From Eriocheir sinensis (Eukaryota > Arthropoda > Malacostraca > Decapoda > Varunidae), in NCBI RefSeq assembly GCF_024679095.1, contig NC_066515.1, positions 22,612,717-22,676,716 of the forward strand: a stretch of DNA of 64,000 nucleotides, read 5' to 3'. Below, one piece after another: positions 26,870 to 38,064 of the stretch. The notes under the pieces are model-generated. The model was not told where the DNA came from and searched no databases. It saw nothing but the letters and a program-made list of their open reading frames with translations. Numbering within the stretch: position 1 is the stretch's first letter; each line of letters begins with the position of its first letter. Both the position numbers and the translations under genes were made by a program.

Positions 26870-27396
26870 TAAACTAAACTAAAAGGTTATTCCTGAAAAT
26901 TGTATTATCTATTGGTCTTGTTCTTTTCTACAGTCAACAATGTTTCTATTGGACATTATCACCATTAAGAGAATCCAGAGGTGATGTTCGCTGTCTGTCA
27001 CGTGTGAGTTTTCCATTTTTAAAGATCTGATCAGATTTTTGTCAAATTACACATAATGTATCAATAGCTTTTTTCCATGCAACGGGATTTTTGAATTAAG
27101 GGTCAAGCTTTGGAGAAAACTCATGTACTGGCATTGACCATTTTTCTCTCTGGATTAGCGAATATAGTGATTAACGAATATACACGAAGCCCTATCAGTC
27201 TTGACCATCTCCATCCCGTCTTTTTTATCATTTCCCGGCACAAAACACGAAGATCACACGCTGCCCTGATTTACGTGCATATGTTTATAATTTCTGGAGG
27301 AAACTTGGACGATATAATTCCGGGAGATTATAGCGCACGTCCCCTGATTGCAAGTCCCGGTCATTTATTGTGTTTTTACAGTTAACGTGTGAGGCA
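26870..27396. other. Unique DNA, no gene seen
   Basis: A 91-aa plus-strand frame (27110-27385) has a hydrophobic N-terminus but starts at TTG rather than ATG, matches no family I know, and is not called. Confidence 0.4.
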
Positions 27397-27446
27397 GGGA
27401 GGGGGGGTAAGGGAGGGGGGTGAGGGGGCTGAGGGGGGCAGAGGGC
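27397..27446 (+). other. G-run cluster (quadruplex-forming potential)
   Basis: At least seven runs of three to seven G within 50 bp, separated by one to five bases; the densest such tract in the window. Confidence 0.75.
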
Positions 27447-27523
27447 ACGTGTGGCCTAACAACTGTGCTTACTTACTTGAAGATGACCTAAGCCTCATCT
27501 CTCTCCTTCTCTCTCTTTCTATA

Positions 27524-28147
27524 TTCAAACACATGATAGCCAGCACCTTATGGTATAAATCAACAAAGAATGACCTCATTTTGTTGTATGGAAAGTCTCA
27601 TTATTAAGGAAGCATATATGATTTTTTTGAGTCAAGACCTATAGTAATTGTTTGTGGTTTTGTTAGGTTAGGTTTTTGGGTATCTTCAAACACATGATTG
27701 CCAGCACCTTATTATATAAATCAATAAAGAATGACCTCACTTTGTTGTATAGAAAGTCTCATTGGTAAGGAAGCATATATGAATTTTCTGAGTCAAGACC
27801 TATAGAAACTGTTTGTGGTTTTATTAGGTTAGGTTAGGTTAAGTTTATGGTATCTTCAAATACATGATTGCCAGCACCTCATGGTATATATCAATAATGA
27901 ATGACCTCACTTTGTTGTGTAGAAAGTCTCATTAGTAAGGAAGCATATTTGAATTTTGAGTCAAGACCTATAGTAACTGTTTGGAGTTTTGTCAGGTTAG
28001 TTTAGGTTAGGAAGTTTAGTGTATCTTCAAACACATGATTGCCAGCACCTTATGGTATAAATCAACAAAGAATGACCTCATTTTGTTATATAGAAAGTCT
28101 CACTAGTAAAGAATAATATATGAATTTTCTGAGTCAAGACCTACAGT

Positions 28148-28150
<3 letters not shown>
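27524..28150. repeat. 161-171-bp tandem array, 4 copies, with TTAGGT words
   Basis: TTCAAACACATGAT starts at 27524, 27685, 27855 and 28026 (periods 161, 170, 171). Units share GCCAGCACCT, GAATGACCTCA, GAAAGTCTCA and GAGTCAAGACCTA. The unit junctions carry variable numbers of GGTTAG/TTAGGT hexamers. The last unit ends directly in a (TC)n tract. Confidence 0.97.

Positions 28151-28194
<44 letters not shown>
28151..28194 (+). repeat. (TC)22 microsatellite at an array end
   Basis: Begins exactly where the fourth unit reaches CAGTAAT, replacing the rest of that unit. Confidence 0.98.
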
Positions 28195-28197
<3 letters not shown>

Positions 28198-28756
28198 CTA
28201 TTGGCTCGCTAAATCGGCCTTCTACATCCTCAGGGCAGGTCCTAATTCTACTTCTTGTGTATTCAAACGTATGTATTGTCTTCAAATTAATAATCCTTAG
28301 CTTCTTTTTGTCCAGCTTCGTCTCCCTCCCTCCCTCCCTTCCTTGGGCCGGCAGTAGCGTGTGTAGTTGAGGCTCCGTTTAATAGTTTTCTGTGTTTTTT
28401 GAGTGTTTGTTGATTAATGTACATTATAGGCACGCGAAAGGTTGTATTGATAATGGGTGGTGTTGGCGGGGCTGGCGGTGGTGAAGGTGGTGATGGTGGT
28501 GGTGGTCGGAGCTTTTGCATGGCGAGTTGGAGCAAGCGAAGGAAGAGTAACTGGAGGAGGAGGATGAATGAAGGGAATTACATTAACAAGAGCAAGAAGT
28601 TTAATATGTAGCAGCAGGAGTTGTTGAACCAGTAGCGATTTTTGGTGTGCTGATTGAGTAAAAATTGTAGCCAGTGATGACAGCCAGAAAATGAAAATTG
28701 TAGTACATGATAATAGTAGTAGTAATAATAATAATAGCTGTTTCTTCTAATTCAAT

Positions 28757-28792
<36 letters not shown>

Positions 28793-29323
28793 CGTAATTA
28801 TATTGGTTTTCTTGTTATGATGTATCTTTATTGGATGTAAGGCACTAATTCATAATCTATCTCCATCTCCTACACAGCACAAAGTATAAAGGAAAGATGT
28901 AGAAAGTGAAAAAAATGAGAAACTAAGGAGAGATTTTATGTTTCAGTAAAAGGAAGATGGAGAAAACGGAGGGAGAGAAGAGGTCAGACTTCTTATTTTC
29001 GTTATGCTCATCGTGTCCTGCAGAATATGTTGTGTCACGTGCGTACGGACTTTTTCTATCTTCTGACGCAATTAAAAGTATATCCCGTGCGTATATACAG
29101 CTGTGATAGGGAGGCATCTGGAAAATACAAATAAAAAAATATATATAAAAGAGGAAGGGAAATGAGAATGAAAGGAAGTGGGCATCAATTTTTAGGTGGA
29201 CGTTGTGTTAAAAAAAAAAGGAATGACAAAGTAGAGGCAATTGAGAATGATAAACAGAGGATAAGCAGGAAGAGAGCATGAGAGGAGGGATGTATGCAAT
29301 GATAATATAATAAAATGCCAAAG
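28195..29323. other. Unique DNA with short trinucleotide runs
   Basis: GGT/GGC-rich at 28453-28507, (TAG/TAA)n at 28713-28737 and (ACT)n at 28758-28792; the last two are mutually complementary across 20 bp. No gene seen. Confidence 0.5.
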
Positions 29324-29335
29324 GTGTGTGTGTGT

Positions 29336-29378
<43 letters not shown>
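29324..29378 (+). repeat. (TG)n microsatellite
   Basis: About 27 TG dinucleotides with one TA step near 29340. Confidence 0.97.
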
Positions 29379-29379
<1 letters not shown>

Positions 29380-29523
29380 CTTAGTAGGGGTGTGTGACGC
29401 GCCATGAAATCCGCCCCGTTGTACCTTCGGCCACCAAGCACTGGCGGCTAATTGGTAATGAGTGGTCTGGAGGCTGACTCTTGATCTGCTCCTCGACGCC
29501 CCGAGAGGAAGCGTTTGTGTAAT

Positions 29524-29524
<1 letters not shown>

Positions 29525-29577
<53 letters not shown>
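29525..29577 (+). repeat. (GT)n microsatellite
   Basis: About 26 GT dinucleotides, 146 bp after the preceding TG site. Confidence 0.98.
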
Positions 29578-30305
<728 letters not shown>

Positions 30306-30385
30306 CCGGGAGAGATGGAGGAGCTTTCATCTCATTTATCTCAGTTTGTGAAGAAGTGGAGCGGTTTACCCTTCCTCTCCTCTAC

Positions 30386-30420
30386 CTCCTCCTCCTCCTC
30401 CTCCTCCTCCTCCTCCTCCT
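30386..30420 (+). repeat. (TCC)n microsatellite
   Basis: About 11 TCC triplets, within pyrimidine-rich DNA that changes to CCA/CAC-rich DNA at 30530-30720. The 230-aa and 144-aa frames over 30068-30760 are artefacts. Confidence 0.95.
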
Positions 30421-30779
30421 TCCCATCTCTTCCTCCTCTTCCTTCTTCTTTTCCTCCTCCTTATCTACTTTTCTTTCCCTTTTTTTTCTCCTCTACCTTC
30501 TTCACTCCCCCCTCTCTTCTTTTTCCGTCACCACCACCACCATCACCACCACCACCAACAACAACACACCACCATCACCTCAGTCTCTCCACCCAGACAC
30601 CACACCACTACGCCACACCACACTTCACCACACCATATTCTCACTTTCCCATCACCACAGCACACAAAAGCACAACACCAGTTCACAATTACACCGCCAC
30701 ACGCCACACCGCTCTCAAAACACCCTTGGGGACCTGTCTAACACCTTGAGTGGATTTTAAACCCATAAACATACCCTTT

Positions 30780-31060
30780 CCCTGGTGGAGGCGGCGCGAC
30801 GAGGTGTCAGGCTTCAGGTGATCCACATTGGGTGGTTTAGAGTGTAAAGATTTTCCTTATATACTACGCAGCCTCTTGTCGGGTCGGGGTGTTCATTACT
30901 CGTACAGATATCTTATTTAGTGCTTAGATAGGCCGGCTGAACCTGTAATCTCCCTGGCCCCCTCCCCTGCCGCCGCAAGACCGGTGCCTAATACGTGTAC
31001 ACACGACGGCCGGCGCGGCGCGGGGGAGGCGGGGAGAGGGTTAGTTAGTGCAGTGTTAAC
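30780..31060. promoter_or_regulatory. GC-rich, CpG-dense unique stretch
   Basis: 30985-31040 has many CG steps (GACGGCCGGCGCGGCGCG), unusual here. Also AGATATCTTATT near 30905 and GTTAAC near 31055. Possible CpG-rich regulatory sequence, but no TATA, initiator or exon is evident. Confidence 0.2.
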
Positions 31061-31149
31061 TAAACGCTGCCTGCTTGTTGGGCCTGCTCCTGCTGGCCGG
31101 GGGGGAGGGGGTTAGGAGTGAGGGACAGGGAGAGGTGAGGACGAGTAGA

Positions 31150-31860
31150 GTTGATGTTGTTAGTCCATGGATGTTTTATCGCTTGTACTTGCCGAGCATC
31201 GAACTTTTACTGGCGAGCAGGTGAGCAGTAGCTTAGTCAAGGACCAACGGTTTGGCGGACATCGAGCATCCTCGCCCGCGGCGGCCATAATAAGTAAACA
31301 AGCCAAGCCAGACATTACCTTTGCCACCTCTGAGAGACAGACTCGCAAAATGTGCGGCTGCTACGGCAATTTTAGGCATTCTCCGGGAACTGATTATAGC
31401 CTATGCAACAGCGGCCTGGTCCAGTTCCCTCTTGTTGGTAGAATAAAAGGTCTGGTCTGAATAAACATGTGCTGGTGTGTGGTCGTGAGGGGCTAATGAG
31501 GGAGTGGTGTCGGCGAGCGGGGACTGGCGGGCCACCTGGTGTATCATTAGATATGCCCTCACTTGCATTAGCAAATGTAGAATTAAACAATTCCGCATAT
31601 ATCGTTGAGGAAAACACTTTTGGGAAGGTTTATGAGGATTACACTTCTTGAGGGCGGCCATTTTCTGGTTTACATCTGAGCCGGCTGCCGGTCTTCTGAG
31701 GAGCTGCTCTCTGCCAAGCGTCTGGAAGAGGCGCACCAGCCGCCGGTCTTTGCTGGCGAGTTTTACCATAAGCCAGCAAATACTCGGCGATGGGCAAGTC
31801 ACGAACGAAAAGCGGTTCATTGTGATGCCAGCTCTAGGGGTAATGGGAGATTGGAAAGAG
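31150..31860. promoter_or_regulatory. Long unique island with YY1/PHO-type and Forkhead-type motifs
   Basis: About 700 bp without simple repeats. GCGGCCATTTTC (31653-31664) fits the YY1/Pleiohomeotic consensus on the reverse strand; a second GCGGCCAT is at 31281-31288, close to GTAAACA (31294-31300), a Forkhead core. Open frames on both strands (97 aa plus, 139 aa minus) have no known domain. Most likely conserved non-coding DNA, though an unrecognised exon cannot be excluded. Confidence 0.28.
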
Positions 31861-32284
31861 TGAGGGAGAGGAAGTGACGAATGGAATACAGGAAAGAGTG
31901 AAGTATGGTGGAAGCGGGGAGAGGTTGGATAAACACATTGTTTTAGTCATATGAGAAAACACTTTAGGTTTAAGGAAGAGTGATAGGAAAGAGGACAGGA
32001 TGCATGAAATGCGAGGTAAGTGAATTAGAAGATGGAAACTGATTTGGGGTTAGGAAAGGAGAAGGGGAATAGAAAAGAGGCAGGGGTGAAGATAGGATAG
32101 ATAGAGGGAAGGAGGCAATAGGTGCTGGTGTAGAATTTAATGTAATGATAACAAAATAGATAAAAAATAGCCCCTCCTCCCTACCCTCTTTTCTTTCTAT
32201 TTCTTTATTTCTGGATCAAGGGCAGACCACCAAATTGCAATCATATAGGTCTGTGCGGCTATATATCTAATTATCTTTATACTT

Positions 32285-32286
<2 letters not shown>
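31861..32286. other. Purine-rich unique DNA
   Basis: A/G-rich to about 32150, then AT-rich; nothing recognised. Confidence 0.4.

Positions 32287-32331
<45 letters not shown>
32287..32331 (+). repeat. (CT)n microsatellite
   Basis: About 22 CT dinucleotides. Confidence 0.98.
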
Positions 32332-32334
<3 letters not shown>

Positions 32335-32723
32335 CCTTTATTTACGCAGACTGTGATGGCTCTATTGTACAGTTAACTCACCGGGAAGCCGTGGCTGTAT
32401 TTTTGTTTGCGTTTATTTATGCATCAGATAATTCCATGCTTTATAGTTTAGCGTGTAAGTCATCCATCACTCTGTTTCTCAGCGCCTGACCGTGAATAAT
32501 CTGCGGTGCTTATTGAAACATTGGGGAAAGGACGAGGAGGCACGGAGAGGCATTTTTCTCTTTCGTGACTTGAAGAGAAGACGTCAGGGAATGTTTCTTG
32601 AAGATGGATAGTGTGGAGGAGGTGGAGGGAGGGCAGGTGAGAGTGGAATACTTGGTGGCCAGGTGTGTTGGAGTCTCAGGTGTATGGGGACTTACCTGAG
32701 GCGATTGAGTCAGGTATGCGTAA
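32332..32723. other. Unique DNA with a CAGGTG cluster
   Basis: Several CAGGTG/CAGGTA words at about 32634-32720. No gene recognised. Confidence 0.4.
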
Positions 32724-33000
32724 GAATGTGTAATGTGTTGGTTTGTTAGTTGTATAGAGATGTATTGTTGTAGGAGGGAGGGAGATCATAGGAAGCGAGG
32801 GATACTAAAGTGAAACAGAAAAGGGAAGTAAAAACAGATAAATGAAGAGGAATAAAGGAATAGAAAAATGCGAGAAAAAGAAAGAAAAAAAGGGAGAATG
32901 TATAATGTGTAGGTTTACTAGCTGTATAGAGATGTATTGTTGCATAAAGGTGAGTAGTATAGAAAACCAGGTGTGTGTCTAGTGCGATTTGTGTATGTGT
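32724..33000. repeat. 172-bp tandem duplication, about 1.6 copies
   Basis: GAATGTRTAATGTGT followed by TGTATAGAGATGTATTGTTG occurs at 32724 and 32896. Confidence 0.88.
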
Positions 33001-33066
33001 AAAAGCAAATATGAAAAATACTAAAAACTTTTGGCCATTCTTCTAAACTCTTTATTTGTTTGGACA

Positions 33067-33141
33067 GTAATTCGCGGGCCTTTTTTTGCCCATTATTATT
33101 TTCATTTTGGACTTAAGCTGCTTTCTCTACTGAATAAAAAA
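33067..33141 (+). repeat. A-tailed dispersed repeat, copy 3
   Basis: TTCGCGGGCC, T7, a variable middle, GGACTTAAGCTGC, TTTCTCTACTGAAT and an A-run. Confidence 0.65.
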
Positions 33142-33515
33142 TGAATGATAAAAAAAAGGCTGATAAAAGTAATGTACAAAGTGTATGTTAGTGTTTGTTT
33201 GTTTGTTTGTTTTATAGGTGTGTTGTGTATATAAGTAAAGGGTCCGTGTTCGTGTGTGTGTTCGTGTGTATCAGGTGTATATCATTTACCTGTGTTTTCC
33301 TTCGTGTAGGCGTGGCCAGGTAGACTTGTAATATACTCTGAGCGCAGGTGTGGGGTGGTTACCTGTGTATGTGTGTGTGTGTGTACCGTCTACATGGGTG
33401 TACACGGCTTTGCGGGTGGTGGGAGGGGCGTGTGGGTCTGAACTCTCACTCGTGTGTACATGTGTGTATATTGGCTACGTGGGTGTACATGGGGGCTGGA
33501 GGAGTGGGGGGTTGT
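33142..33515. other. GT-rich DNA with CAGGTG words and a small duplication
   Basis: CTACRTGGGTGTACA occurs near 33390 and 33476. CAGGTG/CACCTG-type words lie near 33272, 33290, 33346 and 33360. The 66-aa frame is low-complexity. Confidence 0.45.
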
Positions 33516-33839
33516 GAAGGAAGAGGAAGAGAAAGAAGTAAAAAGTAGAAGTTGAAGAAGAAGTAGAATAAGAAGATGAAGAAAGTGAGAAATAAAAGCA
33601 GGAGGGGAGGGAAGAGGAGAGAAGAGGAGGAAGAAGAAGAGGAAGAGTGTGGTGGGATGTTGAGAAGGAGGATGAAGAGGAAGAGAAGGAGGAAGAAGTA
33701 GACATTGAACAAGAAGAAGCAGAATAAAGATGATGATGAGGAGTAAGGTAAAAAAAAAGAGAAGAGAGATAGATAGAAGAGGAGAGAAGAAGAGGAGGAG
33801 GAGGAGGAGGAGGAAGAGGAGTGAGAGATCTTTAGAATG
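33516..33839. repeat. Polypurine tract with (GGA)n
   Basis: GAAGAA, GAGGAA and GGA words; (GGA)n at 33791-33814. Minus-strand frames (157, 88 and 76 aa) are artefacts. Confidence 0.85.
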
Positions 33840-34171
33840 CAGCACAGTGACTTTCATTAGCACCCTCGCCTCGTATATTTGCTTGGCTTCCTCCTGATAA
33901 TAATATGATCAAGACGGAGGAGATGGCGCGTCAGTATTCTCTCGAGCTGCCTGGAAGCCTGAAATATGGTCCGGCGGGGCGCAGCGTGTATTAATGGCGA
34001 GGGAGAGGACGGCTGTCGGATGGGCCGGGAAAATATGGCCATCAGATATATGGTCCAGAGGAATCTATTTGCCGCGCGCTGGACCCGTCGGAGGCTCTGT
34101 AGACGGGTTGGTGCTCTTCGGGAGGCCGTGTAGCGGAGGGCGGGCCGGTGGGCGGTCTGGGGCAACACGGT
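33840..34171. promoter_or_regulatory. Unique GC-balanced island
   Basis: Contains repeated ATATGG words (near 33965, 34033 and 34048) and GATAATAATATGATC. Candidate conserved non-coding DNA only; no gene recognised. Confidence 0.18.
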
Positions 34172-34790
34172 GAGGCTGAGGGACGGTATCGAAGTGGTGG
34201 GATCAAGCAGGCATCGCTGACACACCTTATGGCGACACAGGAGTGGTCTAGACGAGGCAGAGAAGATATCGAAGTGGAGGGACGCGTTGTAACTATCTTT
34301 AGCACACTCGTTGGCGATAGAGAAGATACCCAAGTGGAAGGACTCATTTTAACTATCTCTAACACACTCATTGGTAATAGATAAGTGGTGTACAGGAGTT
34401 AGAGACGATACTGAAAGGAAGTACAGATAGTAACCGTCTCTAACACACTCACTAGCGATAGGACGGTGGTGCAGAGGAGGGAGAGACGATATCGAAGAAG
34501 CTGTATAACAGTTATCTCTGACACACCTCATGGCAAAGACGATATCTAAGGCAAGGGTGTGTAGGAAGGATCTCTACTCATTCTTGGATGACAGAGAGGT
34601 GGTTCAGAGGAAGTAGACATGACACTGAAGGAAGGGGATAAAGTGAGTATGTCTGGTATATCTTAGGCCAACTGATAAGTAGTGTAGGCATAGAGGACAT
34701 CGAAGTGAAGGTCATCTAGCAGCCATCTCTGACACACTACACGGCGCCAGGGATGTGGTGTCGTTAAAGTAAAGACGATATCGAGATCAT
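34172..34790. repeat. Diverged ~80-bp minisatellite, about 7 units
   Basis: The landmark (A/G)ACACACT or GACACACC lies at 34219, 34302, 34361, 34442, 34520 and 34731 (spacings 83, 59, 81, 78, 211). Units also share AGACGATATCGAAG and GTGGTGYAGAGG. One unit has lost about 20 bp and the 34520-34731 interval holds strongly diverged units. Confidence 0.85.
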
Positions 34791-34797
34791 GAAGACC

Positions 34798-34823
34798 AAA
34801 AAAAAAAAAAAAAAAAAAAAAAA
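34798..34823 (+). repeat. (A)n run
   Basis: 26 A residues directly after the minisatellite. Confidence 0.95.
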
Positions 34824-34906
34824 TGTTATTATATCCAAAGAAATAGTTCAGAAGGGAGAAATATGTTATCAGGAAGTAGAGGCCTCCTGTTCTTTTCTTT
34901 CTTGTC

Positions 34907-34995
34907 TGAGCAGAACGTTTAGCGTTTTTTTGTTGTCGTTGTTGCTGTTGTTTTTGTTGCCTTTAAGCTACCTCCCTTACTGCAAACAAGAAAAA
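34907..34995 (+). repeat. A-tailed dispersed repeat, copy 4
   Basis: GAGCAGAACGTTTAGCG, T7, a variable T/G-rich middle, TTGCCTTTAAGCTAC, CTCCCTTACTGCAA and an interrupted A-rich end. Confidence 0.65.
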
Positions 34996-35039
34996 TAGAA
35001 TCCATTTTTATGTAGATTAAAAGAAGCAGAGATATATTT

Positions 35040-35480
35040 AGTAGACTGGGCAAAGAATAATCGCTACTGACAGTCCACGGCGATAGAGAAGCTCCATAGA
35101 AACATCTGAAACCTCGATCGCAATTCCTGCCTCGTTCCGTTCAATCCAACGCGTGGAGTCGATGCCTTGGCGAGCTGCACGTCCCCTTCCTCATCCCCGT
35201 TGTCCCTAATTCCAGCGTGTCGATGAGAACACGTATATATTTGCAGGCGGTGATTCACGGCGGCTTGCAAATGAGCGTCGTAAACAGGGCGAAGGTGGAG
35301 CAGGACCATTGTTCGAGTCTGACCTTGTTGTAGGGCGAGCCGGCGCTATCTGGGCATCTCTTTGGCGTCCCGTTACAGGCACCGAGGCGAAGAGCAGCCT
35401 GGTAATTAGGTGCCAGTCCGACACCCATTGCTAATTGCTGGCAAAACAATGCATTACAAACTTTAACATTATTCTTTCGT
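35040..35480. promoter_or_regulatory. Unique island with SOX-, POU- and homeodomain-type motifs
   Basis: CCATTGTT (35306-35313) and AACAATG (35445-35451) are opposed SOX-like sites. TTGCAAAT (35265-35272) is one base from the POU octamer, and TAATTA is at 35403-35408. The minus-strand 81-aa frame has no recognisable domain. Enhancer role is inference. Confidence 0.3.
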
Positions 35481-35489
35481 GGCGGATGA

Positions 35490-35978
35490 GGATGGCGGGT
35501 GGGGGCGGGACGAAAGGAAGAGAGGAAGGAGAAGGGAGGAGGAGCAGATAACGTAAAGGGTACAGGGTTGGTGTTAGGTGGAGGAATGAAGGAAGGAAAG
35601 ATGAGGAGGAAGAAGAAGAGGGTACATGAGAGGTTTTGAAAGGAGAACGAGAGAAGAGAATACAGGAGAGATATGATTGAGTGTGAGGAAAGGAAGGAGA
35701 TAAAAAGAGAGTGAAAGACGGAGATGTTGAGATGGAGAACCACAAAGATGAAGAAAAGTGACAAACTATGCATGAAGATTTAAAGAGATGTAAAGAAAAG
35801 TGAAGATTAGGAGGTGGAGGAGACTGATAGGTGGAAAATGATGAGAAAGGAGCCGGAGAGTGGAAGTAGAGGAAATACTGGCTTATAAGAGTAACTAAAA
35901 TAAAATAAAAGGAAGGGAAGTGAATAAATAGGAACATGTAACCAAGAAGAAAAGGAGAATTGGGAAGAAGCTGAAAGG

Positions 35979-35983
<5 letters not shown>
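35490..35983. repeat. Polypurine-rich block
   Basis: A/G-rich plus strand; the 172-, 186-, 194- and 255-aa minus-strand frames crossing it are compositional artefacts. Confidence 0.8.

Positions 35984-36036
<53 letters not shown>
35984..36036 (+). repeat. (GA)n microsatellite
   Basis: About 26 GA dinucleotides. Confidence 0.98.
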
Positions 36037-36039
<3 letters not shown>

Positions 36040-36240
36040 TGAGTGGGCGGAGAAGCGCTGGCGGGCCGCGGATGAAAAGTGTGGTGTGAAGAGATAATAT
36101 TGATACCGCGGGCTCTCGTAGCACAAACAGCACACCAGGAAGAGAAAAGAATAGAAAAAAAAGAAACTGGGGTACCTTGCAGCGTTGAACAGGCACACGC
36201 GGAAGGCGGCGGAAGAGCAATTGATTCAGGGGGGAGGGGG

Positions 36241-36322
36241 AGGTGGTGGTGGTGGCGGTAGTGGTGGGGGTGGTGCGGGTGGTGGTGCGGGTGGTGATGG
36301 GGGGGTGGTGGTGGTGGTGGTA
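36241..36322 (+). repeat. Imperfect (GGT)n
   Basis: GGT triplets with GCG and GAT variants. On the minus strand this gives His/Pro/Thr-rich frames. Confidence 0.9.
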
Positions 36323-36783
36323 AGGACGAAGAGAAAAAAAATGATATGAAACTAATAGAATCTTCAAATCCCGTTTTGTAATAATTGAATGTAAAAGGAA
36401 GAAGAACGAGACGAAGAACTTTATTTCGTGTACGTGTGGAATGAAGGTGTAATGGACGATGAAAACGAACTTGTATCACGCATTAAGACGCAATTTTTTT
36501 TAGATGTGTTCCTATTTATTTTACGTCACTCAAAAGAAAAGCTAATGTCCGCGAAACAGGCGAGGCAAATGTTCAGATACAGGTGTGTTGCTGGACCGAA
36601 AACATCAGGTGTAGTACATACTAAACACAGGTAGGGGACAGGTGTATTCCAACGTGACATAACGGTGTGATATTAACGTCATTCGCATACTGTAACATCA
36701 ATCATTAAGGGGAGAGTATCAAGACACCTCTCCATCCCAAGTTGTCCCTCTCATTTTGGTCTTTCGTTCAATTTTCTTAACTG
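36323..36783. other. Unique DNA with CAGGTG words, no gene called
   Basis: A 60-aa frame from ATG 36452 to TAG 36632 has protein-like composition but no recognisable domain, no splice support and no family. CAGGTG occurs near 36580, 36607 and 36640. Confidence 0.35.
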
Positions 36784-36864
36784 GAGCAGAACTTACCCGG
36801 CGTTTTTTTAATTTCCTTGCTTTTGTTATTGCCCTTAAGCTGCTTCCTTTGCTGTAAAAAAAAT
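36784..36864 (+). repeat. A-tailed dispersed repeat, copy 5
   Basis: GAGCAGAACTTACCCGGCG, T7, a variable middle, TTGCCCTTAAGCTGC, TTCCTTTGCTGTA and an A-run. Closest in its 5' part to copy 4. Confidence 0.75.
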
Positions 36865-37310
36865 ATGTAAACGTGGGCGTCATGAGAGATGGTAGTGGGT
36901 GTATCGTAAGGGATCATGCAACGTAAGTATACACAAGAATATAAGGAATCTACAAGAGGTCAGTTGGCTTTTACGTGTAGCAGCTTCTGACGACCAGTTA
37001 TCTACCATCTCCTCGCCTTCCATAAATCAAAGTTTCAATTGCATAAACATTTACAACAGAACTGTGTGATTTATTCCAGTGGTGTGTGGTGGTCACTGGG
37101 AGGAAGGGCGTGTGGAGGGGAGTGGATTGTATGTGGTGGATGGTTGTGTAGAGGGAATGGTGTACGTGTGTGTGTATGTAGTTGTGTTCGGGTAAGGTAT
37201 AAGGATGTGGAGTGGGTGGGATGAAGGAGGAGCTGGGTGTGTGTGTGTGTGTGTGGGTGGCGTGGGTGTAATGATGTGTGGAGAGTGATGAATAGGTTAG
37301 GTAAGGAGTG
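36865..37310. other. Unique to GT-rich DNA
   Basis: GTG-rich from 37080; short (GT)n at 37236-37253. No gene seen. Confidence 0.4.
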
Positions 37311-37406
37311 TATGGGTGAGTGAGTGTGGGTGTATGGGTGAATAAGTGTGGGTGTATGGGTGAATAAGTGTGGGTGTATGGGTGAATAAGTGTGGGTGTA
37401 TGGGTG
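37311..37406 (+). repeat. 22-bp minisatellite, 4.4 copies
   Basis: Units TATGGGTGAATAAGTGTGGGTG start at 37311 (slightly variant), 37333, 37355, 37377 and 37399. Confidence 0.98.
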
Positions 37407-37878
37407 AACGGACGATTGTATGTGAGTGCATGAGCAAGGTGGATAGGAAAGATATGTGTCTTGTTAATGTAAAGGAAAAAATAGCTATCAGGATTTGTGT
37501 GGAGGGGTGGAAGGGTGGACGGCGAATGCTCATTTGACTATTCATGGTGTGGGTGTGCATTCTGTCTGATGAAGTACAGTGGACATGGATGGAAGAATAA
37601 CTATACCACAAACTAAGAAGAAAGCTAATCCCCATTCTTGAGGTGGAAGAGGAAGACGAGGAAGGACTTGGAAGTAGCGGGGATAATGGAGGCTTTAAAG
37701 AGATGGGGAGTGAGATATAGAAAGGAAAGAAATAGAGCTGCGAGGGGGGCCAGCTGAGTGAGACATAAGGATGCTGCGAGGGGGAAGATTAAGGAGATAA
37801 AAGAGATGTTGGAGGGAGAGCAAGTGCTGAAGATGCTGGGATGGAGATGTAAATGATGCTAACGAGGTAGAGTACAGA
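37407..37878. other. Purine-rich DNA
   Basis: Nothing recognised. Confidence 0.35.
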
Positions 37879-37936
37879 GAAGAAGAAGAAGAAGAAGAAG
37901 AAGAAGAAGAAGAAGAAGAAGAAGAAGAAGAAGAAG
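37879..37936 (+). repeat. (GAA)n microsatellite
   Basis: About 19 GAA triplets. Confidence 0.98.
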
Positions 37937-38028
37937 AGAAAGAGGACAAAAAGGAGAACTGAGAAACCGCTAGGCAAAGAAAATGGAGAAAAAGACGAAG
38001 GAAAACAAAAATCAAAGACACACTCACA

Positions 38029-38030
<2 letters not shown>

Positions 38031-38063
<33 letters not shown>
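38031..38063 (+). repeat. (CA)n microsatellite
   Basis: About 16 CA dinucleotides, preceded by CACTCACACT variants. Confidence 0.97.

Positions 38064-38064
<1 letters not shown>

Noticed and set aside
27110..27385. 91-aa frame with a signal-peptide-like start
   Set aside because: Start codon is TTG, which is not a usual eukaryotic initiator; no domain.
31401..31820. 139-aa minus-strand frame in the 31-kb island
   Set aside because: Overlaps another open frame on the plus strand and has no recognised domain; the region is better described as possible conserved non-coding DNA.
32010..32020. GAG|GTAAGTG splice-donor match, and similar matches at 21405 and 36912
   Set aside because: Donor-like hexamers are frequent in purine-rich DNA and none has a matching upstream acceptor and open exon.
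35300..35330. tRNA B-box-like GTTCGAGTC
   Set aside because: No A box at the right distance and no cloverleaf stems.
35431..36479. Four overlapping minus-strand frames (172-255 aa)
   Set aside because: They cross (GA)n, (GGT)n and purine-rich DNA in different frames; no consistent coding signal.
36428..36634. 60-68-aa plus-strand frame with protein-like composition
   Set aside because: No family recognised, no upstream promoter or splice site; single short frame is expected by chance in 64 kb.
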